From Actinomadura rupiterrae (GTDB lineage: Bacteria; Actinomycetota; Actinomycetes; Streptosporangiales; Streptosporangiaceae), in assembly GCF_024172125.1 (NCBI RefSeq), contig NZ_JAMZEA010000008.1, positions 372,001 through 436,000 on the forward strand: a stretch of 64,000 bases of DNA. Reading direction: 5' to 3'. This document shows, piece by piece, positions 1-7,694 of this stretch. Below the pieces are notes generated by a model. That model worked only from the letters and a program-made list of their open reading frames with translations. It had not been told where the DNA came from and ran no database searches. Both the position numbers and the translations under genes were made by a program. The stretch's first letter is position 1; each line of letters begins with the position of its first letter.

Positions 1-18
1 CAGCGCCCCGCCGCCCCC

Positions 19-493
19 ATGGATCACATCGTCATCCTCGGACGAGGCAAGTCCACCCTCGCCCGCCGCCTAGGCGCGCCCCTCGCCCTCCCGGTGATCG
101 AACTAGCCGAGCGATTCCGGACGGACGACCTCACCCCCGCCCCCAAGACCGAGTGGGCCGCCATCCAGCATCGGCTCATCAACGAGTCCGAGGGCTGGAT
201 TACTAGACGGCGACCTCGGCCCCTACGACGTCCTCGCCGTGCGGCTACGCGCGGCCGACACCGTGATCGTGCTCGACTTCCCACTGTGGCGCTGCGCCTG
301 GCGGGCCGCACGCCGCTCCCGCGAGAACTGGGCCTTCTGGCGCTTGCTCCTCACCTACCGCCGCAGCAGCAGCAGCTTCCCCGCCATCAGAGAAGCCATC
401 GGCCGCGAGGCCTCGCACGCCAGCCTCCGCATCCTCAAGTCCCCCAAGGTCGTCGAGCACCTATTGGCCCAAGCCAGCACTACCCCTCACTGA
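19..493 (+). pseudogene. Decayed P-loop kinase (FlaR/topology-modulation family)
   Basis: The reading frame opens with ATG at 19 and reads as a FlaR-like adenylate-kinase-fold ATPase, but it is broken. Frame 1 runs to about 200 (ending EGWI). The family sequence then continues in frame 2 from about 203 (LDGDLGPYDVLAVRLRAAD, then VIVLDFPLWRCAWRA) to a stop at 491-493. One extra base near 202 explains the shift. The P-loop is also damaged: the family's GxxxxGKS is shortened to GRGKST, as if three residues were lost. Two independent lesions argue for true decay rather than a sequencing error. In frame 1 the downstream translation becomes Arg/Pro-rich nonsense. The frame is open to the window edge, so a start further upstream is possible. 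Confidence 0.7.
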
Positions 494-504
494 AGACCTC
501 CCGC

Positions 505-538
505 AGCCCCAGCCCCAGCCCCAGCCCCAGCCCCAGCC
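505..538. repeat. Hexanucleotide tandem repeat (AGCCCC)
   Basis: About 5.7 perfect copies of agcccc directly follow the broken kinase gene. This is probably a slippage-prone tract without function of its own. Confidence 0.9.
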
Positions 539-569
539 AAGCCGGACATCACCTTGAGCCAGGTATGCA

Positions 570-585
570 TGTTTCATGTGAAACA
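570..585. promoter_or_regulatory. parS site 1
   Basis: TGTTTCATGTGAAACA differs at one central base from the ParB-binding consensus TGTTTCACGTGAAACA. It lies 1.5 kb from the parB start and is the outermost of three sites around parAB. The spacer 494-895 holds two parS sites and the hexamer tract; I see no gene in it. Confidence 0.88.
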
Positions 586-819
586 TGGGCCCCGCCACTT
601 ACGAGTCACCCCCGAGCGCGCGCTCCTTCTCCCTCGTCGCTCTGCCTTGGGGGACTCTCGGGGCGGCACTCGCGGATGGTCGCGGGACGCGGTTCGAGCG
701 AAAGTGCGTGTCCGGAGAGGGCGTGAGCGCGATTTTTCGCTCGTGGGGAGTTCGCCAGGAAGCTCTCAGAGCGCGAATGGGACGCGCTGGAGGCCGCAGA
801 TTCGGCTCCTGAGAGGACT

Positions 820-835
820 GGTTTCACGTGAAACG
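820..835. promoter_or_regulatory. parS site 2
   Basis: GGTTTCACGTGAAACG contains the perfect 14-bp parS core GTTTCACGTGAAAC. It lies in the non-coding stretch downstream of parB. Confidence 0.93.
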
Positions 836-895
836 CGGCTCAGGAAAGGGCTCGGAGCACGGAAACGAGCGGTCAGATCGCCGGAAAAAGGAAAC

Positions 896-920
896 GCCCG
901 CCTCGGAGAGCGAGGCGGGC
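896..920 (-). terminator. Terminator of the parB operon
   Basis: A perfect 10-bp stem (gcccgcctcg / cgaggcgggc) with a 5-base loop. Read leftward it is followed by a T-rich run (complement of 883-895), as expected for a rho-independent terminator of rsmG-parA-parB. It lies about 190 bases past the parB stop because the small element at 937-1117 sits between them. Confidence 0.75.
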
Positions 921-936
921 ATCCGGGGAGAGGCGG

Positions 937-1117
937 CTAGGGCCTGTTTCGAAGTGGCCTCGGCCACGCGCGCGAACGCGTGACCAGCGCGGTGCCGCGA
1001 CGCCGGAGGCGAGCGGCACCGCGCTGATCGCGAAGCGATGCCGCGTTCGCCCAGGCACGGTCACGTAGCGAGCCGCTAGGCGAGCGCAGTGGGCCGGGAC
1101 TTTGAAACACAGCCTAG
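937..1117. mobile_element. MITE-like element flanked by CTAG, at the parB 3' end
   Basis: CTAG occurs at both ends (937-940 and 1114-1117), as in the YTAR target duplications of IS5-family elements. Inside are imperfect terminal inverted repeats: ggcctgtttcgaagt on the left, and on the right a complement reading ggctgtgtttcaaagt. The interior is highly structured, with a perfect 14-bp inverted repeat 985-998/1013-1026 and an outer pair gcgaacgcg 972-980 / cgcgttcgc 1042-1050. There is no coding capacity, so if mobile it would be a non-autonomous derivative. The right-hand CTAG supplies the parB stop codon. The parent IS is not in this window. Confidence 0.55.
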
Positions 1118-2133
1118 TAGTCCTCGTCGACGCCCTTCTCGTCCGGAGCCATGGACTTGATGATGCGGTCGAGGTCCTCCAGGGTGGCGAACTCGACGAC
1201 GATCTTGCCCTTGTTGCGCCCCATGTCGACGCGGACCTTGGTCTCGTAGCGGTCGGAGAGGCGGTCGGCCAGGTGCTTGAGAGCAGGCGCGACCGGGCGC
1301 TTGCCGCGGACGCGCGGGCCCTTCGGCTCGTCGTCCGCCTCGCGCATCGCGATGATCTCCTCGACCGCGCGGACGGAGAGCCCCTCGGCGACGATGCGCT
1401 GCGCGAGCCGGTCCTGGGCCTCGGCGGTGTCGAGCGACAGCAGCGCGCGGGCGTGCCCGGCCGACAGGACGCCCGCCGCGACCCGCCGCTGCACGTTCGG
1501 CGGCAGGTTCAGCAGCCGCAGCGTGTTGGTGATGTGCGGTCGGGACCGTCCGATGCGGGTGGCGAGCTGCTCGTGGGTGGCGCCGAAGTCCTCCAGGAGC
1601 TGCTGGTAGGCGGCCGCCTCTTCCAGCGGGTTGAGCTGCTGGCGGTGCAGGTTCTCCAGGAGCGCGTCCCGGAGCATCGCGTCGTCGCCGGTGTCCCGGA
1701 CTATCGCGGGGATCGCGTCCAGGCCGGCCATCTGGGCGGCGCGCCAGCGGCGCTCGCCCATGATCAGCTCGTAGTCGTGCTCCATGCCGTCCTGGATGCG
1801 GCGCACCACGATCGGCTGGAGCAGCCCGACGATGGAGATCGACTCCGACAGCTCGCGGAGCGCCTCGTCGTCGAAGTGCTCGCGCGGCTGGCGCGGGTTC
1901 GGCCGGATGGTGCGCGGCGGCAGCTCGGCGAAGTGCGCCCCCGCGACGGCCGAGGCCTCCGGGTACGCGCCGTCCGACGTGACGTCCCGCGCACCCGCGC
2001 CGACGCCCGCTCCCGCACCCGACCCGGGCCCGGCGGACGGCCCGGTGGACGGGTCGGCGGCCGTCGGCGGCGGCGGGGCGGTCGGGATCAGCGCGCCGAG
2101 CCCTCTGCCCAGCCCGCGCGGCTGCTTGCTCAC
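1114..2133 (-). CDS. parB: Chromosome partitioning protein ParB
   Basis: ParB (339 aa) binds parS near the origin, spreads by a CTP-dependent clamp mechanism and loads condensin. The start is GTG at 2131-2133, which overlaps the parA stop by 4 bases (GTGA). The N-terminal GLGRGLGALIPT (7-18) is the ParA-contacting peptide. A Gly/Ala/Pro-rich linker follows (about 19-65). Then come the CTP-binding motifs GERRWRAA (126-133) and ENLHRQQLNPLEEA (160-173), a helix-turn-helix near 185-208, and a C-terminal dimerisation domain ending DEDY. Its own sites lie at 570, 820 and 2979. The last codon and stop fall in the right end of the small inverted-repeat element, so the native tail may have been altered by a few residues. 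Confidence 0.97.
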   Translation of the reverse strand: MSKQPRGLGRGLGALIPTAPPPPTAADPSTGPSAGPGSGAGAGVGAGARDVTSDGAYPEASAVAGAHFAELPPRTIRPNPRQPREHFDDEALRELSESISIVGLLQPIVVRRIQDGMEHDYELIMGERRWRAAQMAGLDAIPAIVRDTGDDAMLRDALLENLHRQQLNPLEEAAAYQQLLEDFGATHEQLATRIGRSRPHITNTLRLLNLPPNVQRRVAAGVLSAGHARALLSLDTAEAQDRLAQRIVAEGLSVRAVEEIIAMREADDEPKGPRVRGKRPVAPALKHLADRLSDRYETKVRVDMGRNKGKIVVEFATLEDLDRIIKSMAPDEKGVDEDY

Positions 2134-3386
2134 TGGGCGGCCTCCACCCACCGGTGCGCCATCTCCGAGGAGGCCTCGGCGTAGGCGAGCGCGCCGCTGG
2201 AGCCCGGGTCGTAGGTCATCACGGACTGCCCGTAGCTCGGCGCCTCCGAGACCCGGACGCTGCGCGGGATCACCGTGTTGAGCACGACGTCCCCGAAGTG
2301 CGCCCGGACGTCCTCGGCGACCTGCGCGGCGAGCCGGGTCCGCGCGTCGTACATCGTCAGCAGGATCGTGGAGACGTTCACCTGCGGGTTGAGGTGCGCC
2401 TTGACCAGGTCCACGGTGCGGACGAGCTGCCCGAGGCCCTCCAGCGCGTAGTACTCGCACTGGATCGGGATCAGCAGCTCGTCCCCGCCGACCAGCGCGT
2501 TCACCGTGAGCAGCCCGAGCGACGGCGGGCAGTCGATGAGGACGTAGTCGAAGCCGTCGGTGTCGTAGGCGTCCAGCGCGCGGCGCAGCCGGGACTCGCG
2601 GGCGACCTTGGAGACCAGCTCGATCTCGGCGCCGGCGAGGTTCAGCGTGGCCGGAGCGCAGTAGAGGTTCGGGATCTCCGGCGCCGGGACGACGATGTCG
2701 GCGAGCGGCGTGTCCTCGATCAGGACGTCGTAGATGGACGGGATGTCGGCGTGGTGGTCCACGCCGAGCGCCGTCGAGGCGTTGCCCTGCGGGTCAAGGT
2801 CGACCACCAGGACACGCGCGCCGTGCATGGCGAGCGACGCGGCGATGTTCACCGACGTGGTCGTCTTGCCCACGCCGCCCTTCTGGTTGGCGACCGAGAT
2901 GATCCGGCACCGGCTCGGCCGCGGCCATTCGGCGTCCCGCCGGCCCGAGCCCGGCATCACCTTGAGCGCGGTCACGGAGGTTTCATGTGAAACCTTGGCG
3001 TCCTTCAGCGCCTCGCGCACGAGTTCTGACTCCCCCTGAGTGTGTCCCTGCCGCGGGTGCGGCGGCGTCGCGCCGCCGCCTCCGGTCGGGACGTACCCGA
3101 CGGTCTCCGCGGTTCCGGACGTCGTGTTTCCCCACAGTGCGTGTCCGGAGGGGGCGGCGCCCGCCTCCGGCGAGGGTCGCGGCACCTCGGGCCGGTCCCC
3201 CGCGTCGCCGGGGGCCGCGGCGGGCGGCGCGCCCGCGTCGGGCCGTCCGGCCTGGTCGGCTCCGGGACCGGACGGGCCCCCTGGGCGGTCCGGCGCATCG
3301 GCGTGACCGGGAAGGCGCGCGGCGGCCTGCTCGTCAGCGGATTCGTCGGGGCTGCCAGAGCGGCCCGGTACCGGTCCCGTGCTCAT
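2130..3386 (-). CDS. parA: Chromosome partitioning ATPase ParA
   Basis: ParA (418 aa) is a nucleoid-binding ATPase that moves ParB-origin complexes. The deviant Walker A motif KGGVGKTT (169-176) and DPQGN (198-202) identify it as Soj-type. The ATPase core begins near residue 158. The first 155 residues are Pro/Gly/Ala-rich and probably disordered, so the start I give (ATG at 3386, overlapping the rsmG stop by ATGA) makes a long form, and a later start is possible. Residues KVSHET (131-136) are encoded by a parS site. Middle gene of a tightly overlapped rsmG-parA-parB operon. Confidence 0.95.
   Translation of the reverse strand: MSTGPVPGRSGSPDESADEQAAARLPGHADAPDRPGGPSGPGADQAGRPDAGAPPAAAPGDAGDRPEVPRPSPEAGAAPSGHALWGNTTSGTAETVGYVPTGGGGATPPHPRQGHTQGESELVREALKDAKVSHETSVTALKVMPGSGRRDAEWPRPSRCRIISVANQKGGVGKTTTSVNIAASLAMHGARVLVVDLDPQGNASTALGVDHHADIPSIYDVLIEDTPLADIVVPAPEIPNLYCAPATLNLAGAEIELVSKVARESRLRRALDAYDTDGFDYVLIDCPPSLGLLTVNALVGGDELLIPIQCEYYALEGLGQLVRTVDLVKAHLNPQVNVSTILLTMYDARTRLAAQVAEDVRAHFGDVVLNTVIPRSVRVSEAPSYGQSVMTYDPGSSGALAYAEASSEMAHRWVEAAQ
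2979..2994. promoter_or_regulatory. parS site 3, inside parA
   Basis: GGTTTCATGTGAAACC is a 16-bp palindrome with the same C-to-T central change as site 1. It lies within the parA coding sequence, encoding KVSHET, in the poorly conserved N-terminal extension where codons can be spared for a binding site. Confidence 0.88.
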
Positions 3387-4063
3387 GAAGACCTCTTCTT
3401 CGACCCTTTGGCGGGACGCGGCGCTCGGTCGGCCACCACCCGGACAAGCGTTGTCGGCGGCTCGACCTTACCTTGTCCGACTTGCAGTAGTTCAGTGGTC
3501 CGCACACCGAATCGCTTGAGCACCGGCGCGGCCTCCTCGATCTCGGCCGCCGCGCGCTCCCCCTTCATCGCGAGCAGCTCGCCGCCCGGACGCAGCAGAG
3601 GCAGCGCCCACCTGGCCAGCCGCTCCAGCGGGGCGACGGCGCGGGCGGTCGCGACGTCCATCGAGAACTCCTTGACGACCTCCTCCGCGCGGCCGCGCCG
3701 GACCTCGACGTTCTCAAGCCCGAGCAGGTCGACCGCTTCGATCAGGAAGTTCGTCCTGCGGAGCAGCGGCTCCAGCAGCGTGATCGACAGGTCCGGCCGG
3801 ACGATCGCGAGCACCAGCCCCGGCAGCCCCGCGCCGGAGCCGATGTCGACCACCCGGGCGTTCTCCGGGACGGCCTCGGCGACCACCGCGCAGTTGATCA
3901 GATGCCGTTCCCACAGCCGGTCCGCCTCGCGCGGACCGATCAGCCCGCGCTCCACGCCCGCGTCGGCGAGGAACTCCGCGTAGCGTTCCGCGATCGGCAG
4001 CGCGTCACCGAATACCTCACGTGCAATGCCCACCAGACGAATCGTTCCACAAAAACCGCCCAC
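3383..4063 (-). CDS. rsmG: 16S rRNA (guanine527-N7)-methyltransferase RsmG
   Basis: RsmG/GidB (up to 226 aa) methylates G527 in the 530 loop of 16S rRNA using SAM; loss in other bacteria gives low-level streptomycin resistance. The SAM-binding motif VVDIGSGAGLPGLVLAI is at 71-87 and the family's WERHLINCA segment at 51-59. Two starts are plausible: the one given, or GTG at 4031-4033 (VGIAREVFG), which fits the usual family N-terminus better. The stop overlaps the parA ATG by 4 bases. First gene of the rsmG-parA-parB operon in this window. Confidence 0.95.
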   Translation of the reverse strand: MGGFCGTIRLVGIAREVFGDALPIAERYAEFLADAGVERGLIGPREADRLWERHLINCAVVAEAVPENARVVDIGSGAGLPGLVLAIVRPDLSITLLEPLLRRTNFLIEAVDLLGLENVEVRRGRAEEVVKEFSMDVATARAVAPLERLARWALPLLRPGGELLAMKGERAAAEIEEAAPVLKRFGVRTTELLQVGQGKVEPPTTLVRVVADRAPRPAKGSKKRSS

Positions 4064-4251
4064 GGCGTACCCGGGCGGGCGGCGCCACGCCAGCTCACAC
4101 GGCTTCCGGACGCCTCCTTGGCCTCCCTCTGATCGATTCCCCCCGCACCGCGCCCGCGATGAAGGGCACGGCAGGCGCAGCGGCCACGCATATTCGGCGT
4201 GGAGGGGGTAGGAGGAGGGCGGCGCTGTCCACCGCGACGGGAGGGACTCAC

Positions 4252-4707
4252 ATGGGTATCGGCGTCAGTCTGGCCTTCGTCGCACTGGGGATGATCCTCG
4301 CCTTCGCCGTGCGCGTGAACCTCAGCGGCCTCGACATCCACCTCGTCGGCTGGATCCTCATCCTGGTCGGCGTGATCAGCATGGTCTTCACGTTCGCCTA
4401 CACCCGCCCGCGCCGCCGCACGCAGCAGGTCGCCGGCGCGGACCCGGGCTACGACCTCGAACCGGACCGCCCGGTCGTCGAGGAGCGGCTCGTGGAGCGT
4501 TCCGACGAACCCAAGGTCATCGAACGTGTGATCGAACGTCCGGCGACCCGCGAGGAGATGCACGCGGGCCACGCGGAACAGGACCCCTCGCTGGCGCAGG
4601 ACCCGGCCATAGCGCAGGATCCCGCCGTGGCCCAGGACCCGGGAATCGAGGAAGACCCGCCCCTGGCGGACCGTCCCCCAGTCCACCGAGGCCCGCGCAA
4701 CCACTGA
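4252..4707 (+). CDS. Small membrane protein with acidic repeat tail (DUF6458-like)
   Basis: A 151-aa protein. ATG at 4252 is preceded by gggaggg. Residues 1-45 form two hydrophobic helices (GIGVSLAFVALGMILAFAV; LVGWILILVGVISMVFTFAY) separated by a short loop NLSGLDIH, followed by RPRRR, the usual cytoplasmic positive patch. The remaining 100 residues are hydrophilic, with a run of near-hexapeptide repeats (QDPSLA, QDPAIA, QDPAVA, QDPGIE) near 105-130. Its two-helix head resembles actinobacterial DUF6458 proteins; function unknown. Divergent from rsmG and followed by a strong hairpin. Confidence 0.8.
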   Translation: MGIGVSLAFVALGMILAFAVRVNLSGLDIHLVGWILILVGVISMVFTFAYTRPRRRTQQVAGADPGYDLEPDRPVVEERLVERSDEPKVIERVIERPATREEMHAGHAEQDPSLAQDPAIAQDPAVAQDPGIEEDPPLADRPPVHRGPRNH

Positions 4708-4767
4708 AGTTTCCGGCGGAATCAGGCGCCCGGCCGCGCGCCTGGCGGCGGCCCGCGGCCGGGCAAA

Positions 4768-4807
4768 GCAGAGGCCCCGCACCGAACACCCGGTGCGGGG
4801 CCTCTGC
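4768..4807 (+). terminator. Strong hairpin terminator
   Basis: A perfect 17-bp stem (4768-4784 / 4791-4807) with a 6-base loop lies 60 bases after the membrane-protein gene. There is no clear T run, as is common for actinobacterial terminators. Confidence 0.85.
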
Positions 4808-4812
4808 CTGGA

Positions 4813-5229
4813 ACGCGGAACGACATCGGCGGTCGGACGACCAGGGCCCGAACAACGCCTGGCATAGGAGCCTCACGCCGGCCGCCTGTCGACCGTTTAT
4901 CATTGAGCGAGTTCCTGGCTCATCCGGGCGGGCGGTTGAGGCGAGCACAGCTATCAATGACCGATAAATCAACGGCGGTGTGTTGAGGCCGTCCCAGATA
5001 CGGCTAGCCGCGCGACGGCGGCTGCCGGCCAATCAAAGCGCCTGCCACCCGCCCTGCCATTCTTGGAACGAGCCAAAATTCAATGACCTGGCACGACACG
5101 GCGTTATCCAAGAGCTGAATTTGATGTCGCCTCCGTAGTGGCGTACGTAATTTCCCGGATGCCCGCTTGAAGGCTGATCATTACGATCCCTCACATCCGG
5201 CCCAGCCACTTACGAAAGAGGGGATCCAG
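4813..5229. other. Non-coding spacer, relatively AT-rich
   Basis: About 420 bases without a convincing gene. By eye the part from 4890 to 5200 is clearly less GC-rich than its surroundings (for example tttatcattga, gataaatcaacgg, aaaattcaatgac). It ends with the Shine-Dalgarno gaaagagggg of the next gene. It could hold the promoter of the secreted-protein gene; I see no defined operator. Confidence 0.5.
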
Positions 5230-5658
5230 ATGATTGGTTTCAAGGCACTGGCCGCAGCCGTCGTGCTCGCCGGCGCTACCACGGCGATCGCCGCCCCGGC
5301 GGCGGACGCGAGCACGCAGGCCAAGCGGGGCTGGTCCTGCAGGAACGCCTATACCTCGACCACGGGCGCCTGGGGAAGTGCGCGCATCTGCTGGATCTCT
5401 CTCGGAAAAGGCTTCTACAAGATCGACGTCGCCGGCACCGTCAAGGACACAAAGGGCGACGGCAAGCGGGCCGCGCTCTACATCCACACCTGGGACAAGG
5501 GCGGGCACAGCTACACTCCGCGGGTCGCTCTCGCCACGAAGTACAGGCAGGTGCGGTACGGGCACGTGGCCATCTCGAAGGTCAAGTACACCGCTCTGAT
5601 CTACGTCTGCACCGTGGACCGCTTCAACACGTCCTATAGGTGCAGCAAGGACGCTTAA
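5230..5658 (+). CDS. Small secreted protein, function unknown
   Basis: A 142-aa protein. ATG at 5230 is chosen over an upstream ATG because gaaagagggg lies just before it and a Sec signal peptide starts there (MIGFKALAAAVVLAGATTAIAAPAADAS, read in two parts: MIGFKALAAAVVLAG then ATTAIAAPAADAS). The mature part of about 110 residues has four cysteines (in SCRNAY, ARICWIS, IYVCTVD and YRCSKDA), so two disulfides are likely. It looks like an all-beta fold with GTVKDTKGDGKRAALYIHTWD in the centre. I do not recognise the family. Convergent with jag, sharing a hairpin terminator. Confidence 0.8.
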   Translation: MIGFKALAAAVVLAGATTAIAAPAADASTQAKRGWSCRNAYTSTTGAWGSARICWISLGKGFYKIDVAGTVKDTKGDGKRAALYIHTWDKGGHSYTPRVALATKYRQVRYGHVAISKVKYTALIYVCTVDRFNTSYRCSKDA

Positions 5659-5673
5659 CTCGAACCAACAAAA

Positions 5674-5720
5674 GAATCGCCTCGTGCTCCCGAGGAATGC
5701 GCGGGAGCACGAGGCGATTC
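5674..5720. terminator. Bidirectional terminator
   Basis: A perfect 18-bp stem (5674-5691 / 5703-5720) with an 11-base loop. It lies between the convergent secreted-protein gene and jag, and A-rich and T-containing flanks suit both directions. Confidence 0.88.
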
Positions 5721-5740
5721 ACTTTCGGTGCGTCCGGGGT

Positions 5741-6226
5741 CTACTCCGGGTGGACGACGACGTAGCGGTCGGGCTCTTCGCCTTCGGACTCGCTGCGCAG
5801 GCCGACGGCGGCGATGGCGTCGTGCACGATCTTGCGCTCGAACGGGGTCATCGGTGCCAGCGGCTTGGCCTGGCCGGACTGCTTGACCTCGGCCGCGACC
5901 TCCTGGCCCAGCTTGGTCAGCTCGGCGCGGCGGCGCTCGCGGTAGCCGCCGATGTCGAGCATCAGCCGGCTGCGGTTGCCGGTCTGGCGGTGCACGGCGA
6001 GCCGGGTGAGCTCCTGGAGCGCCTCCAGCACCTCGCCGCGCTTGCCGACCAGCTCGTCCAGGGCGCCGCCGACGACCGCGACGACCGCGCGCTCGCCCTC
6101 GACGTCCATGTCGATGTCGCCGTCGAAGTCACCGATGTCCAGCAGGCCCTCGATGTAGTCGGCGGCGATCTCGCCTTCCTGCTCCAGCGCCTGGACGTCG
6201 ACCTCGGTGGTGTCGGTCTGGCTCAA
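5741..6226 (-). CDS. jag: Jag/KhpB RNA-binding protein (R3H domain)
   Basis: Jag (161 aa) pairs a KH-like domain (about 35-105, ADYIEGLLDIG to LMLDIGGY) with an R3H domain (ERKIVHDAIAAVGLRSESEG), ending in PDRYVVVHPE. In other bacteria it partners KhpA and affects cell-envelope genes. I choose the TTG at 6224-6226 (LSQTDTTE) because AAGGAG lies 6 bases before it; a longer frame from TTG at 6247 would place that Shine-Dalgarno inside the gene. Last gene of the rpmH-rnpA-yidD-yidC-jag operon. Confidence 0.93.
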   Translation of the reverse strand: MSQTDTTEVDVQALEQEGEIAADYIEGLLDIGDFDGDIDMDVEGERAVVAVVGGALDELVGKRGEVLEALQELTRLAVHRQTGNRSRLMLDIGGYRERRRAELTKLGQEVAAEVKQSGQAKPLAPMTPFERKIVHDAIAAVGLRSESEGEEPDRYVVVHPE

Positions 6227-6262
6227 CGGGATCTCCTTCTTCGGCAAGGACCGGGGTCAAAA

Positions 6263-7252
6263 CTAGCGCTTCTGGGAGCCGCTGCGCTTGCTGCGCGGCT
6301 TACGCGTCGGCTGGTTCCGGACGACCTTCGGCGCGGGAGTGTCGGCGGTGCCGGACGCGTCCGCATCGGCGGTGGACGCGTCGGCGCCCTTCTTCGCCTT
6401 GGCGCCGGCCTTCGCCTTCGCGCCGGCGGCCGCGGGGGCCTTGCCGTTCTCCTTGGCCTTCTCCAGCGCCTCGGGCGACTGGTAGCGCTTGTAGATGTAG
6501 TGCGACTGCGCGAGCGTCCAGGAGTTGGACGTCACCCAGTACATGAGCACGCCCAGCGGGAACCCGAGGCCGAACAGGCCGAACGCGGGCGCCAGGAAGA
6601 CCATCATCTTCTGGGCCTGCATCATCGGGTTGTTCTCGTCCGCCATCGGCTGCTGCCGCTGCATGCTGGCCCGCACGGTGAAGAACGTCGTGCAGGACGA
6701 GATGATGACCGCGACGCCGGTGATGACCAGCGCGTTCCAGGCCTTGGGGCTGTGGTTCCAGGCGGTGAGGAACGTGTCCGAGATCCGGCCGCCGAAGATC
6801 GGCGCGTTCTGCGCGCTGGTGACCAGCTCGGGCGTCATCTTGAAGACGCCGTGGGTGGCGTGCCCGGACTTGTCCAGCGGGACGTCCGAGATGCGCTTGA
6901 GGACCTGGAAGAGGCCGATGAAGACGGGCATCTGGACCAGGAGGGGCAGGCAGCCCGAGAGCGGGTTGGCGCCGTTCTCCTGGTAGAGCTTCATGACCTC
7001 CTGGTTGAGGCGCTGCTTGTCGTTCTTGTACTTCTTGCGGAGCGCCTGGACCTTCGGGTTCAGCTCCTGCATCTTCCGGGACGCGTGGATCTGCTTGACG
7101 AACAGCGGAACCAGCAGCAGCCGGAGCAGGACGGTCAGCAGGATGATCGATCCGCCCCAGGCCCACCCGCTGTCCTTCGGCAGGACGACGCTCAGCGCCG
7201 CGTGAATCCACACGACGAGCTGGGAGACGATCGTGTACAACCAGTCAAGCAC
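6263..7252 (-). CDS. yidC: Membrane protein insertase YidC
   Basis: YidC (329 aa) inserts and folds inner-membrane proteins, alone or with SecYEG. This is the short Gram-positive/actinobacterial form with no large periplasmic domain. The conserved groove arginine is Arg44 (LLTVLLRLLLVPLF). A cytoplasmic helical hairpin follows (KMQELNPKVQALRKKY, about 60-95), then NPLSGCLPLLVQMPVFIGLF and further helices. The C-terminal 70 residues are Ala/Lys-rich and end in basic RKPRSKRSGSQKR, as in other ribosome-contacting YidCs. GTG start at 7252; overlaps yidD by 8 bases. Confidence 0.96.
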   Translation of the reverse strand: MLDWLYTIVSQLVVWIHAALSVVLPKDSGWAWGGSIILLTVLLRLLLVPLFVKQIHASRKMQELNPKVQALRKKYKNDKQRLNQEVMKLYQENGANPLSGCLPLLVQMPVFIGLFQVLKRISDVPLDKSGHATHGVFKMTPELVTSAQNAPIFGGRISDTFLTAWNHSPKAWNALVITGVAVIISSCTTFFTVRASMQRQQPMADENNPMMQAQKMMVFLAPAFGLFGLGFPLGVLMYWVTSNSWTLAQSHYIYKRYQSPEALEKAKENGKAPAAAGAKAKAGAKAKKGADASTADADASGTADTPAPKVVRNQPTRKPRSKRSGSQKR

Positions 7253-7694
7253 CGGGCAGCTCCTTGGGCTCTGCTAGGGCGGGGCCGCTCTGCTCGCGGC
7301 CGGAGGTCTTCGGGGGTTCCGCGGCCTGTTCGCGCGGACCGGCCCCGGACGGCGCGTCCGGAGCGGTGGCGCGGTCGCGGCGCGGCGGAACCGGGTCGTA
7401 ACCGCCGGGGTTGAACGGATGGCACCGGGCAATCCGCCGCACCGTCAGCCAGGAGCCGCGCAGCGCGCCGTGCTCCTGGAGGGCCTTCAGCCCGTAGGCG
7501 CTGCATGTCGGCCGGAACCTGCACGTGGGCCCGAGCAGGGGGCTCAAGAAGCGGCGGTAGCCGCGGACGAGGACGATCAGGCCCGCGGCGACCGGTCCGG
7601 GGCGCGGCGCGGCGCCCGGTTCGTCCGGGGAGTCCGCGCGGCCGGGTCCGACCGGGGAGTCCGCGGGTCGCGCACCCGACGGTCCGCTCGTCAT
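7245..7694 (-). CDS. yidD: Membrane protein insertion efficiency factor YidD
   Basis: A 149-aa protein whose central 70 residues are classic YidD: RGYRRFLSPLLGPTCRFRPTC, SAYGLKALQEHG, then RIARCHPFNPGGYDPVP, with the three conserved cysteines. It assists YidC-dependent insertion. Both ends are extended with low-complexity Pro/Gly-rich sequence (about 40 residues in front, 45 behind), making it longer than the usual 70-100 aa. Start ATG 7694 overlaps the rnpA stop (ATGA). Confidence 0.94.
   Translation of the reverse strand: MTSGPSGARPADSPVGPGRADSPDEPGAAPRPGPVAAGLIVLVRGYRRFLSPLLGPTCRFRPTCSAYGLKALQEHGALRGSWLTVRRIARCHPFNPGGYDPVPPRRDRATAPDAPSGAGPREQAAEPPKTSGREQSGPALAEPKELPGA

Noticed and set aside
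1102..2184. Long rightward open frame opposite parB
   Set aside because: It is the Leu/Val/Arg-rich antisense reading of a high-GC gene; parB on the other strand has full domain support.
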